Shown here piece by piece: positions 44,432-52,472 of a stretch of DNA of 64,000 bases (position 1 is the stretch's first letter; each line of letters begins with the position of its first letter). Source of the DNA: Nocardia sp. CNY236. GTDB taxonomy: Bacteria > Actinomycetota > Actinomycetes > Mycobacteriales > Mycobacteriaceae. The position numbers and the translations under genes are program-made. The DNA lies in assembly GCF_000482385.1 (NCBI RefSeq), contig NZ_KI519394.1, positions 167,972 to 231,971 on the forward strand, written 5' to 3'. The notes under the pieces were generated by a model, which saw nothing but the letters and a program-made list of their open reading frames with translations, made no database searches and was not told where the DNA came from.

Positions 44432-45589
44432 GTGCGCAAGACGCTGTTCGCTGTGTTCGCTGTGTTCGCTGTGTCGGCTGCCGGCTGTTCGAGCGGCGGT
44501 GACGCCGAATCGGCCCCACCGAGTACCCCTTCCGATACACCGGGGGCCGCGGCTGCGGTCACCACCCAGGCGCAACAGGACTGCGCTACCGAGTACCTGG
44601 AGCGTTTCACCCCCCGGGAAAAACTCGCCCAACTACTGACAGTGGGCGTGACCGGCGCCGAGGACGCGGCGGCGATCGTGCGAGCCGAACAGGTCGGGGG
44701 CATCTTCGTCGGCGGCTGGACCGACCGGTCGCTGCTCGAATCCGGAGGAATCACCGGAGTCGAACAGGAAGCCAAGGCTCCGCTGATGGTGACCATCGAC
44801 GAGGAGGGCGGCCGGGTGTCTCGGGTCGGCGATGTGATCGGCGTGGCTCCGTCCGCACGGGTCACGGCGCAAACCATGACTCCGGACCAGTTCTACGACG
44901 CGACGCTGGCGCGTGGTCGCGCACTGCGCGAACTGGGGGTGACCGTGGACTTCGCCCCCGATATCGATGTCAGTGCTCAACCCGACGACACCGTCATCGG
45001 CGACCGCTCCTTCTCCGACGATCCCGCTGTGGTCGTGCAGTACGCCGATGCTTTCATTCGGGCGATGCGAGAAGCGGGCGTCGGCACGGTGATGAAGCAC
45101 TTCCCCGGCCATGGCTCCGCCTCCGGTGATTCCCATACCGGTACGGTCCGCACGCCACCGCTGGACCAACTCCAGGCAGTGGACCTGGCGCCCTTTCGCG
45201 AACTGATCGACTCCGGAGCGGGCGTGATGGTCGGTCATCTGGATGTGCCCGGCTTGACCACCCCGGATGTTCCCGCCAGCATCAGCCCAGAGGCGATGGC
45301 ACTGCTGCGTGACGGCAGCGGGTACGGCGCCGCACCGTTCGACGGACCGATCTTCACCGACGATCTGGGTGGGATGGCGGCGATCACCACCCGACTGTCG
45401 ATCGCCGACGCTGTGGAGGCCGCCTTGGTTGCCGGAGCGGACAACGCCTTGTGGATCACCACCGACGCGGTACCGCAGGTGCTCGACCAGTTGGAGCAGG
45501 CGGTGGCGAGCAACCGCTTGCCAATGGCTCAGGTCGATGCTTCGGTACTGCGCATGGCCACGTTCAAGGGCGCAGTGCCACAGTGCTGA
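44432..45589 (+). CDS. lpqI: LpqI-like lipoprotein, family 3 beta-N-acetylglucosaminidase
   Basis: A 385-residue exported GH3 glycosidase that releases GlcNAc from peptidoglycan fragments. A short signal peptide contains three FAV repeats and ends at a lipobox-like SAAGC, so the Cys is probably lipidated. Catalytic-domain motifs are VTIDEEGGRVSRVGD, the His-Asp-type loop KHFPGHGSASGDSHTG and FTDDLGGMAAI, the last holding the nucleophile Asp. Size and neighbours match Rv0237. GTG 44432 is chosen because the signal peptide begins there; GAGGAG is 14 bases upstream, further than usual. Confidence 0.9.
   Translation: MRKTLFAVFAVFAVSAAGCSSGGDAESAPPSTPSDTPGAAAAVTTQAQQDCATEYLERFTPREKLAQLLTVGVTGAEDAAAIVRAEQVGGIFVGGWTDRSLLESGGITGVEQEAKAPLMVTIDEEGGRVSRVGDVIGVAPSARVTAQTMTPDQFYDATLARGRALRELGVTVDFAPDIDVSAQPDDTVIGDRSFSDDPAVVVQYADAFIRAMREAGVGTVMKHFPGHGSASGDSHTGTVRTPPLDQLQAVDLAPFRELIDSGAGVMVGHLDVPGLTTPDVPASISPEAMALLRDGSGYGAAPFDGPIFTDDLGGMAAITTRLSIADAVEAALVAGADNALWITTDAVPQVLDQLEQAVASNRLPMAQVDASVLRMATFKGAVPQC
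44447..44473 (+). repeat. Three tandem 9-bp repeats in the lpqI signal peptide
   Basis: TTCGCTGTG occurs three times head to tail and encodes Phe-Ala-Val each time inside the hydrophobic core. Slippage would lengthen or shorten the signal peptide in whole codons. Confidence 0.85.
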
Positions 45590-45640
45590 ACCCCGCCGAG
45601 GCGGCGAATCGGGCGAGCAGCGAGAATGTCGCACCGGAAC

Positions 45641-45654
45641 TTACTTTGGAGTAA
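45641..45654. promoter_or_regulatory. TTACT-N4-AGTAA site upstream of the TetR gene
   Basis: TTACTTTGGAGTAA lies 31 bases before the TetR start codon. It shares the TTACT-N4-AGTAA core with the longer palindromes upstream of fabG4 and fadA2, with shorter arms. Confidence 0.65.
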
Positions 45655-45685
45655 TATATGGGGCTCACCTGTAGTAGGAGTGTGG

Positions 45686-46285
45686 ATGGCGGGCGGCACG
45701 AAGCGACTTCCGCGGGCGATACGCGAGCAACAGATGCTCGACGCCGCTGTGGAGGTTTTCTCGCGCAAAGGCTTCCATGACACCTCGATGGACGCGATCG
45801 CCGCCAAGGCGAAGATCTCCAAGCCCATGCTCTACCTGTACTACGGCTCCAAGGACGAATTGTTCCGCGCGTGCATTCAACGCGAAGGAATCCGGTTCAT
45901 CGAATCGGTCGCACCCGCGGGTGATCCGCGGCTGACGCCGCACGAGCAGTTACGGACCGCTTTGGAGGGCTTCCTCGGCTTCGTCGACCGCAATCGTCGG
46001 TCCTGGCAGGTGATCTACCGGCAGGCTATCGGGCAGCAAGCGTTCGCAACCGAGATCGAGAATGCCCGCGAGCAGGTCATCGAGCTCACCGCCAAGCTGC
46101 TGGAATCCAGTGCCAAGTATGCCGAGCCCGGGACGAACTTCGATATCGTCGCGGTCGCCGTGATCGGGGCCGGGGAAGCCATCGCCGACCGTTTGGCCAG
46201 CGGCCAGATCGAGGTCGCGGAGGCGGTGGATCTGCTCGACGACCTCGCGTGGCGCGGCCTGGCGGGCCGGAAGAAGGCCGAGTAG
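45686..46285 (+). CDS. TetR-family regulator (Rv0238-like), probable local fatty-acid regulon repressor
   Basis: A 199-residue TetR protein. The HTH contains FSRKGFHDTSMDAIAAKAKIS and MLYLYYGSKDELFRACI (residues ~20-65). The C-terminal ligand domain is helical (QLRTALEGFLGFVDRNRRSW). AGGAG lies 5 bases before ATG 45686. In mycobacteria the matching gene Rv0238 sits between lpqI and the htdX/fabG4 genes. The shared palindrome at its own promoter and at fabG4 and fadA2 supports autoregulation plus control of those genes; the ligand is probably an acyl-CoA, which is inference. Confidence 0.87.
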   Translation: MAGGTKRLPRAIREQQMLDAAVEVFSRKGFHDTSMDAIAAKAKISKPMLYLYYGSKDELFRACIQREGIRFIESVAPAGDPRLTPHEQLRTALEGFLGFVDRNRRSWQVIYRQAIGQQAFATEIENAREQVIELTAKLLESSAKYAEPGTNFDIVAVAVIGAGEAIADRLASGQIEVAEAVDLLDDLAWRGLAGRKKAE

Positions 46286-46347
46286 TCCACCACGTAAACG
46301 CTGCTCGGCGCCGTATCCCGTGTGCAACGAGATACGGCGCCGATCGC

Positions 46348-47235
46348 TCAGCGCAGGGTGCCCGTCAGGTGCGGGAATCCCTTCTTCGGGTGGCGTAGCG
46401 CCACATCCCACCCGGTCGCGACCTGGTCGGCATACACATTCACCGTCGCCGGCAACAGAATCGGCTTGCCGAATTTGACCGAGTACTCGACCTTGCCCGG
46501 TATACGGCCCTCGATGGCGCCGAGCACGGCCGCCGCCGACCACATGCCATGCGCGATCGGCTTCGGGAATCCGAAGGCCTTGGCGCCCAATCCGGACGTG
46601 TGAATCGGGTTGTGGTCACCGGATGCGGCCGCGTACCGCGTGATCATCTTCTGCTCGACCCGCAGCGTGCGCAGCGGCGGCGGCGGAACCTCGTCCGGCT
46701 TCGGCTCCGGCTTCGGCCCACCCGACAGGGAGGTGCGCTGCTGGTGCAGAAATGTGGTGACCTGCCGCCACACCAGCTCGCGGCCGACCTTGATCTCGCT
46801 GACCGCATCGACGAGCAGGCCCTTGGGGTGCTCACGCAGATTCTCGATATGCGTATGGATATCCAGTGGCTCGCTCACCGAGATGTCACGGCTGCGCTCG
46901 ATGAGATTCTGCGCGTGCACCGCGCCGACCGCGACGAACGGAAAGTCCCGCGCCACCACCAGTTGCATCGCCAGCGGGAAGGTGAGCACGAACGGATAGG
47001 TCAACGGGAGCGCGTCGCCGAAGCGCAGACCGGTCGCCCGGCAGTAGGCCGCCAGATGATCCGGGTCGACTGTCAATCCGTCGAGCTGAACAGCCCGGTT
47101 GGGCAGCGTCGGTTTGCGTGCCGACAGCAGCGGCACGGCTCCCACCGCCGCCTTGGCGAACAGGCGACTGTTCTGCGGCGGTTCGGTCAGAGTGATGACC
47201 TGAGTTCTGTTTTGCCCGGGTACCGCGGTCATCAT
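46348..47235 (-). CDS. htdX: (3R)-hydroxyacyl-thioester dehydratase, MaoC family (Rv0241c-like)
   Basis: A 295-residue double hot-dog dehydratase. The hydratase-2 motif AAASGDHNPIHTSGLGAKAFG near residue 207 supplies the catalytic Asp and His, followed by PIAHGMWSAAAVLG. The N-terminal half is a degenerate hot-dog domain (GLRFGDALPLTYPFVLTFPL). It dehydrates (3R)-hydroxyacyl thioesters in fatty-acid elongation or breakdown. The start codon overlaps the fabG4 stop (ATGATGA), so the two form a coupled operon, as Rv0242c-Rv0241c do. Confidence 0.9.
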   Translation of the reverse strand: MMTAVPGQNRTQVITLTEPPQNSRLFAKAAVGAVPLLSARKPTLPNRAVQLDGLTVDPDHLAAYCRATGLRFGDALPLTYPFVLTFPLAMQLVVARDFPFVAVGAVHAQNLIERSRDISVSEPLDIHTHIENLREHPKGLLVDAVSEIKVGRELVWRQVTTFLHQQRTSLSGGPKPEPKPDEVPPPPLRTLRVEQKMITRYAAASGDHNPIHTSGLGAKAFGFPKPIAHGMWSAAAVLGAIEGRIPGKVEYSVKFGKPILLPATVNVYADQVATGWDVALRHPKKGFPHLTGTLR

Positions 47236-48590
47236 GCTCCGATCAGACTCTGCCCGCAGACCCGAACGATATTGCCGGTAACCGCATTCGAGGCCGGGCT
47301 GGCGAAGTAGGCGATGGTCTCGGCAACGTCGATGGTCTGACCGCCCTGCGACAACGAACTCATCAACCGTCCGGCTTCGCGGGTGCCCAGCGGGACGGCG
47401 GCGGTCATCGCGGTTTCGATGAAACCGGGCGCCACGGCATTGATCGTGATGTCGTGCTCCGCCAGCTTCGGCGCCTCGGCATTCACCATGCCGATCACGC
47501 CGGCCTTGGAGGCGCCATAGTTGGTCTGACCGCGGTTACCCGCGATCCCCGCGATCGAGGACACATCGATCACCCGACCGCCGGGCTTCAGGGCACCCCG
47601 AGCCACCAGGCCTTCGGTGATCCGATGCGGTGCGGCGAGATTCACCCCGAGCACCGCGTTCCACCGGCCTTCATCCATGTTCGCCAACAGTTTGTCGCGG
47701 GTGATGCCGGCGTTGTGCACGATGATGTCGATGCCGCCGAAACGTTCGGTGGCGAAGGCGGCCAGCTTCTCCGCAGCATCGGCAGCAGTCACGTCGAGGG
47801 CGAGTGCAGTACCGCCGACCGCGTTCGCCGTCTGGGACAGCGCCTCACCGGCGGCCGGGATGTCGGCCACGATCACCTGGGCGCCGTCCCGGGCGAACAC
47901 CTCGGCGATGGTCGCGCCGATGCCTCGCGCCGCACCGGTGACCACGGCGACCTTGCCCTCCAACGGGCGATCCCAGTCGGCGGGAGCGCTCGCGTCGTCC
48001 TTGCCCACGCGAATCACCTGGCCATCGACGAATGCCGATTTGGCCGAGAGCAGGAAGCGCAGCGTCGATTCCAGGCCGGTCGCGGCGGGCGAGGCCTCCG
48101 GGTGCAGGTACACCAGTTGTGCCGTCGCGCCGCGGCGCAGCTCCTTGGCCACCGAACGGGTGAACCCCTCCAGCGCGCGCTGCGCGATCTGTTCTTCCAC
48201 GTTCGCGGCGAACTCTGGCGTGGTGCCGATGACCACGAGGCGACCGGACGGAGCGATGCTGCGCATGACCGGTTGGAAGAAGTCGAACAGTTGGGAAAGA
48301 TCCTCGATGGCGCCGATGCCGGTGGCGTCGAACACGAGGGCGCCGTATTTGGCTCCAGCACTCGGTGCGTCGGCGAAGGTGTAGTCCGACAACAGCGCGC
48401 GGACCGGCTCGGCGACGCGGCCCTTACCGCCGAGCAGCACCGCACCCGGCAGTGGGTCCGCGCCCTTGCGGTAGCGACGCAGTGTCTCCGGCTTCGGCAA
48501 GCCGAGCTTGTCGGCCAAGAACGCGCCGGGGACGGAGTGCACGAACGATCCGTAGAGGTTGGGAGCACCCTTGCTCTTGCTGGCTGCCAC
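47232..48590 (-). CDS. fabG4: 3-oxoacyl-ACP/CoA reductase FabG4-type, long form (Rv0242c-like)
   Basis: A 452-residue high-molecular-weight FabG. The N-terminal ~200 residues are a degenerate flavodoxin-like domain (GAPNLYGSFVHSVPGAFLADK). The C-terminal short-chain reductase has the NAD(P)H loop VVTGAARGIGATIAEVFA, HNAGITRDKLLANM and the Ser-Tyr-Lys triad in VIDVSSIAGIAGN and QTNYGASKAGV. It reduces 3-oxoacyl thioesters and works with HtdX. GTG 48590 follows GGTAGGA. Its promoter holds the longest of the three shared palindromes. Confidence 0.92.
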   Translation of the reverse strand: MAASKSKGAPNLYGSFVHSVPGAFLADKLGLPKPETLRRYRKGADPLPGAVLLGGKGRVAEPVRALLSDYTFADAPSAGAKYGALVFDATGIGAIEDLSQLFDFFQPVMRSIAPSGRLVVIGTTPEFAANVEEQIAQRALEGFTRSVAKELRRGATAQLVYLHPEASPAATGLESTLRFLLSAKSAFVDGQVIRVGKDDASAPADWDRPLEGKVAVVTGAARGIGATIAEVFARDGAQVIVADIPAAGEALSQTANAVGGTALALDVTAADAAEKLAAFATERFGGIDIIVHNAGITRDKLLANMDEGRWNAVLGVNLAAPHRITEGLVARGALKPGGRVIDVSSIAGIAGNRGQTNYGASKAGVIGMVNAEAPKLAEHDITINAVAPGFIETAMTAAVPLGTREAGRLMSSLSQGGQTIDVAETIAYFASPASNAVTGNIVRVCGQSLIGA

Positions 48591-48679
48591 TATTCCTACC
48601 TTTTCTGAGTTTTGTCTCACGGGTTCGGGGGTCGCCCCGGAATGATCTGCTAGCACAATGTGCGGGTCCGTATCGACAC

Positions 48680-48703
48680 CAAACTTACTCCAGAGTAAGT
48701 TTG
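48680..48703. promoter_or_regulatory. Perfect palindrome upstream of fabG4-htdX
   Basis: CAAACTTACTC and its exact complement flank a central CA: 11-base arms. It starts 90 bases upstream of the fabG4 start. The core ACTTACTC-CA-GAGTAAGT is identical to that at fadA2. Confidence 0.85.
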
Positions 48704-49191
48704 TTTGGCAAGGACGCCGCAGCTCATGCGTGCAACCCATGGTGCGCCGGCCGAGTCCTTTGGACTTCCCGCACGGCGGGCGATCAGCCACGCGAGTGTG
48801 TTCACATCGTCCACGACTCGCCGCTTGCCGGCCTCTGGCGGATTGCCGGAGTACGGAGTACGGCATCGTCGAGGCCGAAGTCCGCAGCGCTCATCAGGAT
48901 CTCATCAATGGCGCCCTGTGGCCGTTCGAGGATTCGGTTTCCGAAGCTACACAGCGGCTTGCCGGGCAAGCACTCGAACTCAGTTCGGCTGGTGACCTTC
49001 TCGGGTCGAACTTGGATGTTCGCAATGCCGACACTCAGGCCGAGCGTTTCGGTAGAGACGACGGCACGATGCATCGCGGATGCAGCCCGAGCAGATCGCG
49101 CAGATCCTGCTGCTGCACGCAGCCGTGCTCGGTCAGTTCGAGATGGATGCGTTGGCCGAGGGCAAAAGAGGTGAGCACCATGCCCGCCTGA

Positions 49192-49428
49192 ACCCAGGAC
49201 TATCACAGAACTTTCTTCCAGCATGCGGGCAAGGACGGAATCCTCGGCCGGAACGAGCACGTGCTCACCAATGAAAAGGCCGGCGACCCGGTCGCCGCAG
49301 CCCAACGCGCCGATCTCGCCAACAGAATCCTTGCGATATCGAACGAGCTGCACGAACGGGGGTTTCTTACGACAAGTTCGATCCATGTACCGATATTCGG
49401 ACGAATATCTCGTCGAACCATGAATTGA
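49192..49428 (+). pseudogene. Possible decayed gene fragment
   Basis: A 78-codon frame with protein-like composition (for example GKDGILGRNEHVLTNEKAGD and RADLANRILAISNELHERG) follows directly after an in-frame TGA. That stop is preceded by GAGGTGAGCACCATG, which would otherwise be a good start. One base change (CGA to TGA) would explain the broken gene. An upstream frame (49080-49274) may hold further remains. No family is recognised. Confidence 0.35.
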
Positions 49429-49612
49429 CCGGTTCCAAATCGTTCGAAATACCTGCCATAGATACGAGATACTGGAACGAAGGATGTGAGCCTCTCCAAC
49501 CGTCCGGTCATGTTGTGCTGGATGGTTGCCACACGCTTCGGGCGGGTGATGCATCTCACGATCGGCCAATAGATCGCCGAGACGTGTCCGGGAATACCGA
49601 TGTAGCCCTCGG

Positions 49613-49630
49613 ACTTACTCCAGAGTAAGT
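49613..49630. promoter_or_regulatory. Perfect palindrome upstream of fadA2
   Basis: ACTTACTCCAGAGTAAGT, 8-base arms around CA, identical in its core to the fabG4 site. It lies about 97 bases before the fadA2 start. Confidence 0.85.
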
Positions 49631-49726
49631 TATAGGTAGACAACCGCGACGGGGCACGGAGCTGCGCGGATTCCTGCGCTGGACCGGGTCGCCGAAACAC
49701 CCATCCATCAGACCTTGGAGACTCGA

Positions 49727-51049
49727 GTGACTAGCAAAGCCCGTTCAGCGAAGACCACCGCCAAAACCGGCAGGACCGTCCGCCCGGTCGCCGTCGTCGG
49801 CGGCAACCGGATTCCCTTCGCTCGCTCGGACAAGGCGTACGCACACGCCTCCAACCAGGACATGTTCACCGCCGCACTGGACGGGCTGGTCAGCCGGTTC
49901 GGCCTGCAGGGCGAACGGCTCGGCATGGTCGCCGGCGGCACGGTGATGAAGCGGATCGGCGAACACAGCCTGATCCGCGAAAGCGTCCTCGGCAGCACGC
50001 TCAGCCCATACACCCCGGCGCACGATCTGCAGCTGGCCTGCGGCACCGGCCTGCAGGCGATCGTCACCGTCGGTGACGCGATCGCCGCCGGACGCATCGA
50101 AGCCGGGATCGGCGGCGGCACCGACACCACCTCCGATGCCCCGATCGGCGTCAGCGAGGACCTGCGCGAGTGGATGCTGCAGGCCAACCGCGCCAAGACC
50201 AATGCCGACCGGGTCAAACTGTTCGGCCAGTTGCGCCCGAGCATGCTGGGCATCGAGATCCCGCGCAATGCCGAGCCGCGCACCGGGTTGTCGATGGGCG
50301 ATCATCAGGCCCTGACCACCAAGGAGTTCGGCGTCACGCGGGAGGCCCAGGACGAGCTGGCCTACCTGTCGCACAAGAACATGGCCGCCGCCTACGACCG
50401 CGGCTTCTTCGATGACCTGATCACCCCGTTCCTCGGTTTGACCCGCGACGACAACCTGCGCCCGAACTCCTCGGTCGAGAAGCTGGCCACGCTGAAGCCG
50501 GTGTTCGGCGTGAAGTCGGGCGGTGCGACCATGACGGCGGGCAACTCCACCCCGCTCACCGATGGCGCCTCGACGGTGCTGCTGTCGAGCGACGAATGGG
50601 CAGCCGAACGCAAACTGCCGGTCCTGGCCCACCTGGTCGACAGCGAGGTCGCGGCGGTCGACTACATCCATGGCCCGGATGGCCTGCTGATGGCCCCGAC
50701 CTACGCGGTGCCGCGCATGCTCGCCCGCAACGGCTTGACCCTGCAGGACTTCGACTACTACGAGATCCACGAGGCTTTCGCCGCCACGGTGCTGTCCACC
50801 TTGCAGGCCTGGGAATCGGATCAGTACTGCAAAGAGCGCCTCGGACTGGACGGCGCGCTGGGGGCGATCGACCGCAGCAAGCTGAATGTCAACGGCTCTT
50901 CGCTCGCCGCGGGTCACCCATTCGCCGCCACCGGCGGGCGCATCGTCGCCTCCGCGGCGAAGATGCTGGCAGAGAAGGGATCCGGTCGTACTCTGATTTC
51001 CATCTGCGCCGCCGGCGGCCTGGGCGTCGTGGCGATTCTGGAGCGCTGA
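49727..51049 (+). CDS. fadA2: Acetyl-CoA acetyltransferase / 3-ketoacyl-CoA thiolase (FadA2-like)
   Basis: A 440-residue thiolase. The nucleophilic Cys lies in LQLACGTGLQAIVTV near residue 95. The His is in YEIHEAFAATVLS near residue 350, and the C-terminal Cys/His loops are in AAGHPFAATGG and ISICAAGGLGVV. GTG 49727 follows GGAG by 6 bases; the TTG 12 bases earlier is less likely. The length equals mycobacterial FadA2 (Rv0243) as I recall it. With fabG4 and htdX it forms a set of acyl-CoA chain enzymes, all behind the same palindrome. Confidence 0.93.
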   Translation: MTSKARSAKTTAKTGRTVRPVAVVGGNRIPFARSDKAYAHASNQDMFTAALDGLVSRFGLQGERLGMVAGGTVMKRIGEHSLIRESVLGSTLSPYTPAHDLQLACGTGLQAIVTVGDAIAAGRIEAGIGGGTDTTSDAPIGVSEDLREWMLQANRAKTNADRVKLFGQLRPSMLGIEIPRNAEPRTGLSMGDHQALTTKEFGVTREAQDELAYLSHKNMAAAYDRGFFDDLITPFLGLTRDDNLRPNSSVEKLATLKPVFGVKSGGATMTAGNSTPLTDGASTVLLSSDEWAAERKLPVLAHLVDSEVAAVDYIHGPDGLLMAPTYAVPRMLARNGLTLQDFDYYEIHEAFAATVLSTLQAWESDQYCKERLGLDGALGAIDRSKLNVNGSSLAAGHPFAATGGRIVASAAKMLAEKGSGRTLISICAAGGLGVVAILER

Positions 51050-51143
51050 GTCCACAGCGGCGATCTCGTCCACACGGCCCCTGGGGGCGACATCTGCACC
51101 CAGGGGCAATGGCGGTTGCCGACGGCCGTCGGCAACGCGCCCG

Positions 51144-52172
51144 TCATCGGTCGGACAATTCGTCGTGACCGCCGAACGCCTTGCGCATGGCCGAGAGCAT
51201 CTTGTCCGCGTACTCGGACTCACCTCGTGAGGAGAACCGCGCGAACAGGGCGGCCGAGAGCACCGGTACCGGCACACCCTCGTCGACTGCGGCGTCGATG
51301 GTCCAGCGACCCTCGCCGGAGTCGGATACCTGTCCATCGAAGGAATCCAGATTCGGATCGGTGAACAGAGCGCCGGCGGTGAGGTCGAGCAGCCAGGAGG
51401 CGACGACCGATCCGCGCCGCCACACCTCGGTGACCTCGGGCACGTCGATGTCGTATCGGTAGTACTCCGGGTGGTCCAGCGGCGTGCGCTCCGCCGAGTG
51501 TGCGTCGGCGCGCCGCACCCCGACATCGGCCTTGCGCAGGATGTTCAGGCCTTCGGCGTACGCGGCCATGGCACCGTATTCGATACCGTTGTGCACCATC
51601 TTCACGAAGTGGCCCGCACCGGCCGGCCCACAGTGCAGGTAGCCCTGTTCGGCGGTGGACGGTGCACCGCTGCGCCCCGGCGTGCGGGGGGCGGCATCAA
51701 CGCCGGGGGCGATCGACCGCAGCAGCGGATCGAGGTGCTCGACCTGCTGCTTCTCCCCACCGATCATCAGGCAGTAGCCGCGTTCCAGGCCCCAGATGCC
51801 GCCGGAGACGCCGATATCCAGGTAGTGGATGCCCAGGGGGCGCAGCTGGGCGGCTCGGGCGATGTCGTCGTGATAGCGGCTGTTTCCGCCGTCGATGACG
51901 ATATCGCCGGGGTCGAGTAGTTCGGCCAGCTCGTCGACGACCGCGCCGGTGGCGCCGGCCGGGATCATCACCCACACGATGCGCGGTCGCCGCAACAACG
52001 CCACGAACCCGGGCAGAGTCGTCGCACCCTGGAAATGGTCGCCGAGTTCTTCGCCGATTCGGGCGATCTGGTCGTGGTCGTTCGCGTAGCCGACAGCAGT
52101 GTGCCCGTCCTGGACGATACGGCGCACGATATTGCCGCCCATCCGCCCCAGGCCGATCATTCCCAGCTGCAT
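51144..52172 (-). CDS. 6-phosphogluconate dehydrogenase, decarboxylating (short GndA type)
   Basis: A 342-residue enzyme of the short, NAD-preferring class. The Rossmann loop MQLGMIGLGRMGGN opens the protein. VIDGGNSRYHDDIAR near residue 97, GVSGGIWGLERGYCLMIGG near residue 125 and the catalytic Lys/Asn in GHFVKMVHNGIEYG near residue 185 follow. ATG 52172 follows GAGGGATGG; an upstream in-frame start at 52190 is less likely. It oxidises 6-phosphogluconate to ribulose 5-phosphate. Divergent from the VanW gene. Confidence 0.92.
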   Translation of the reverse strand: MQLGMIGLGRMGGNIVRRIVQDGHTAVGYANDHDQIARIGEELGDHFQGATTLPGFVALLRRPRIVWVMIPAGATGAVVDELAELLDPGDIVIDGGNSRYHDDIARAAQLRPLGIHYLDIGVSGGIWGLERGYCLMIGGEKQQVEHLDPLLRSIAPGVDAAPRTPGRSGAPSTAEQGYLHCGPAGAGHFVKMVHNGIEYGAMAAYAEGLNILRKADVGVRRADAHSAERTPLDHPEYYRYDIDVPEVTEVWRRGSVVASWLLDLTAGALFTDPNLDSFDGQVSDSGEGRWTIDAAVDEGVPVPVLSAALFARFSSRGESEYADKMLSAMRKAFGGHDELSDR

Positions 52173-52300
52173 ACCATCCCTCTCCCTCATTGGTTCGCGT
52201 CGTCGTGGCGATCGTCGGCGTCGATTCTCCTCGCGGTCCTCGAAAAGAGTTTCACCACACGGTTAACGCATCGCGAGCCGGCGCGATACACCAGATGGCT

Positions 52301-52339
52301 CCGCGCAGTTGCCAGACCCCCGACCCGGCAACTGCGCGG
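52301..52339. repeat. 13-bp inverted repeat in a divergent intergenic region
   Basis: CCGCGCAGTTGCC and its exact complement are separated by 13 bases. It lies in the 300-base divergent gap between the 6-phosphogluconate dehydrogenase and VanW genes, which holds no gene otherwise. A terminator is not expected there, so it may be an operator, leader hairpin or small RNA. Confidence 0.6.
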
Positions 52340-52472
52340 GTCCTTGCGCGTTTGCTCGGGTCGGTCCTCGATCGGTGAGCGACCCGCACGCAACCACGTC
52401 GAGGCCACTAGTGTTGGCGCAGTAGCCCGCGTCGGCGGGCGGCCACGACCAACCGAACGGGGAGGACGGTTA

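Larger units (their letters stand above)
48591..49726. other. 1.1-kb divergent promoter region of fabG4 and fadA2, without an intact gene
   Basis: The region has a shared palindrome near each end (48680-48703 and 49613-49630). Between them no frame has both a start signal and consistent coding character. A fragment at 49192-49428 looks like the end of a protein. The middle is less GC-rich than the surroundings and may be the residue of a decayed gene. Confidence 0.55.

Noticed and set aside
48802..49569. A 255-codon minus-strand frame between fabG4 and fadA2
   Set aside because: No ribosome-binding site and uneven protein character; it also contains the reverse of a more protein-like plus-strand fragment.
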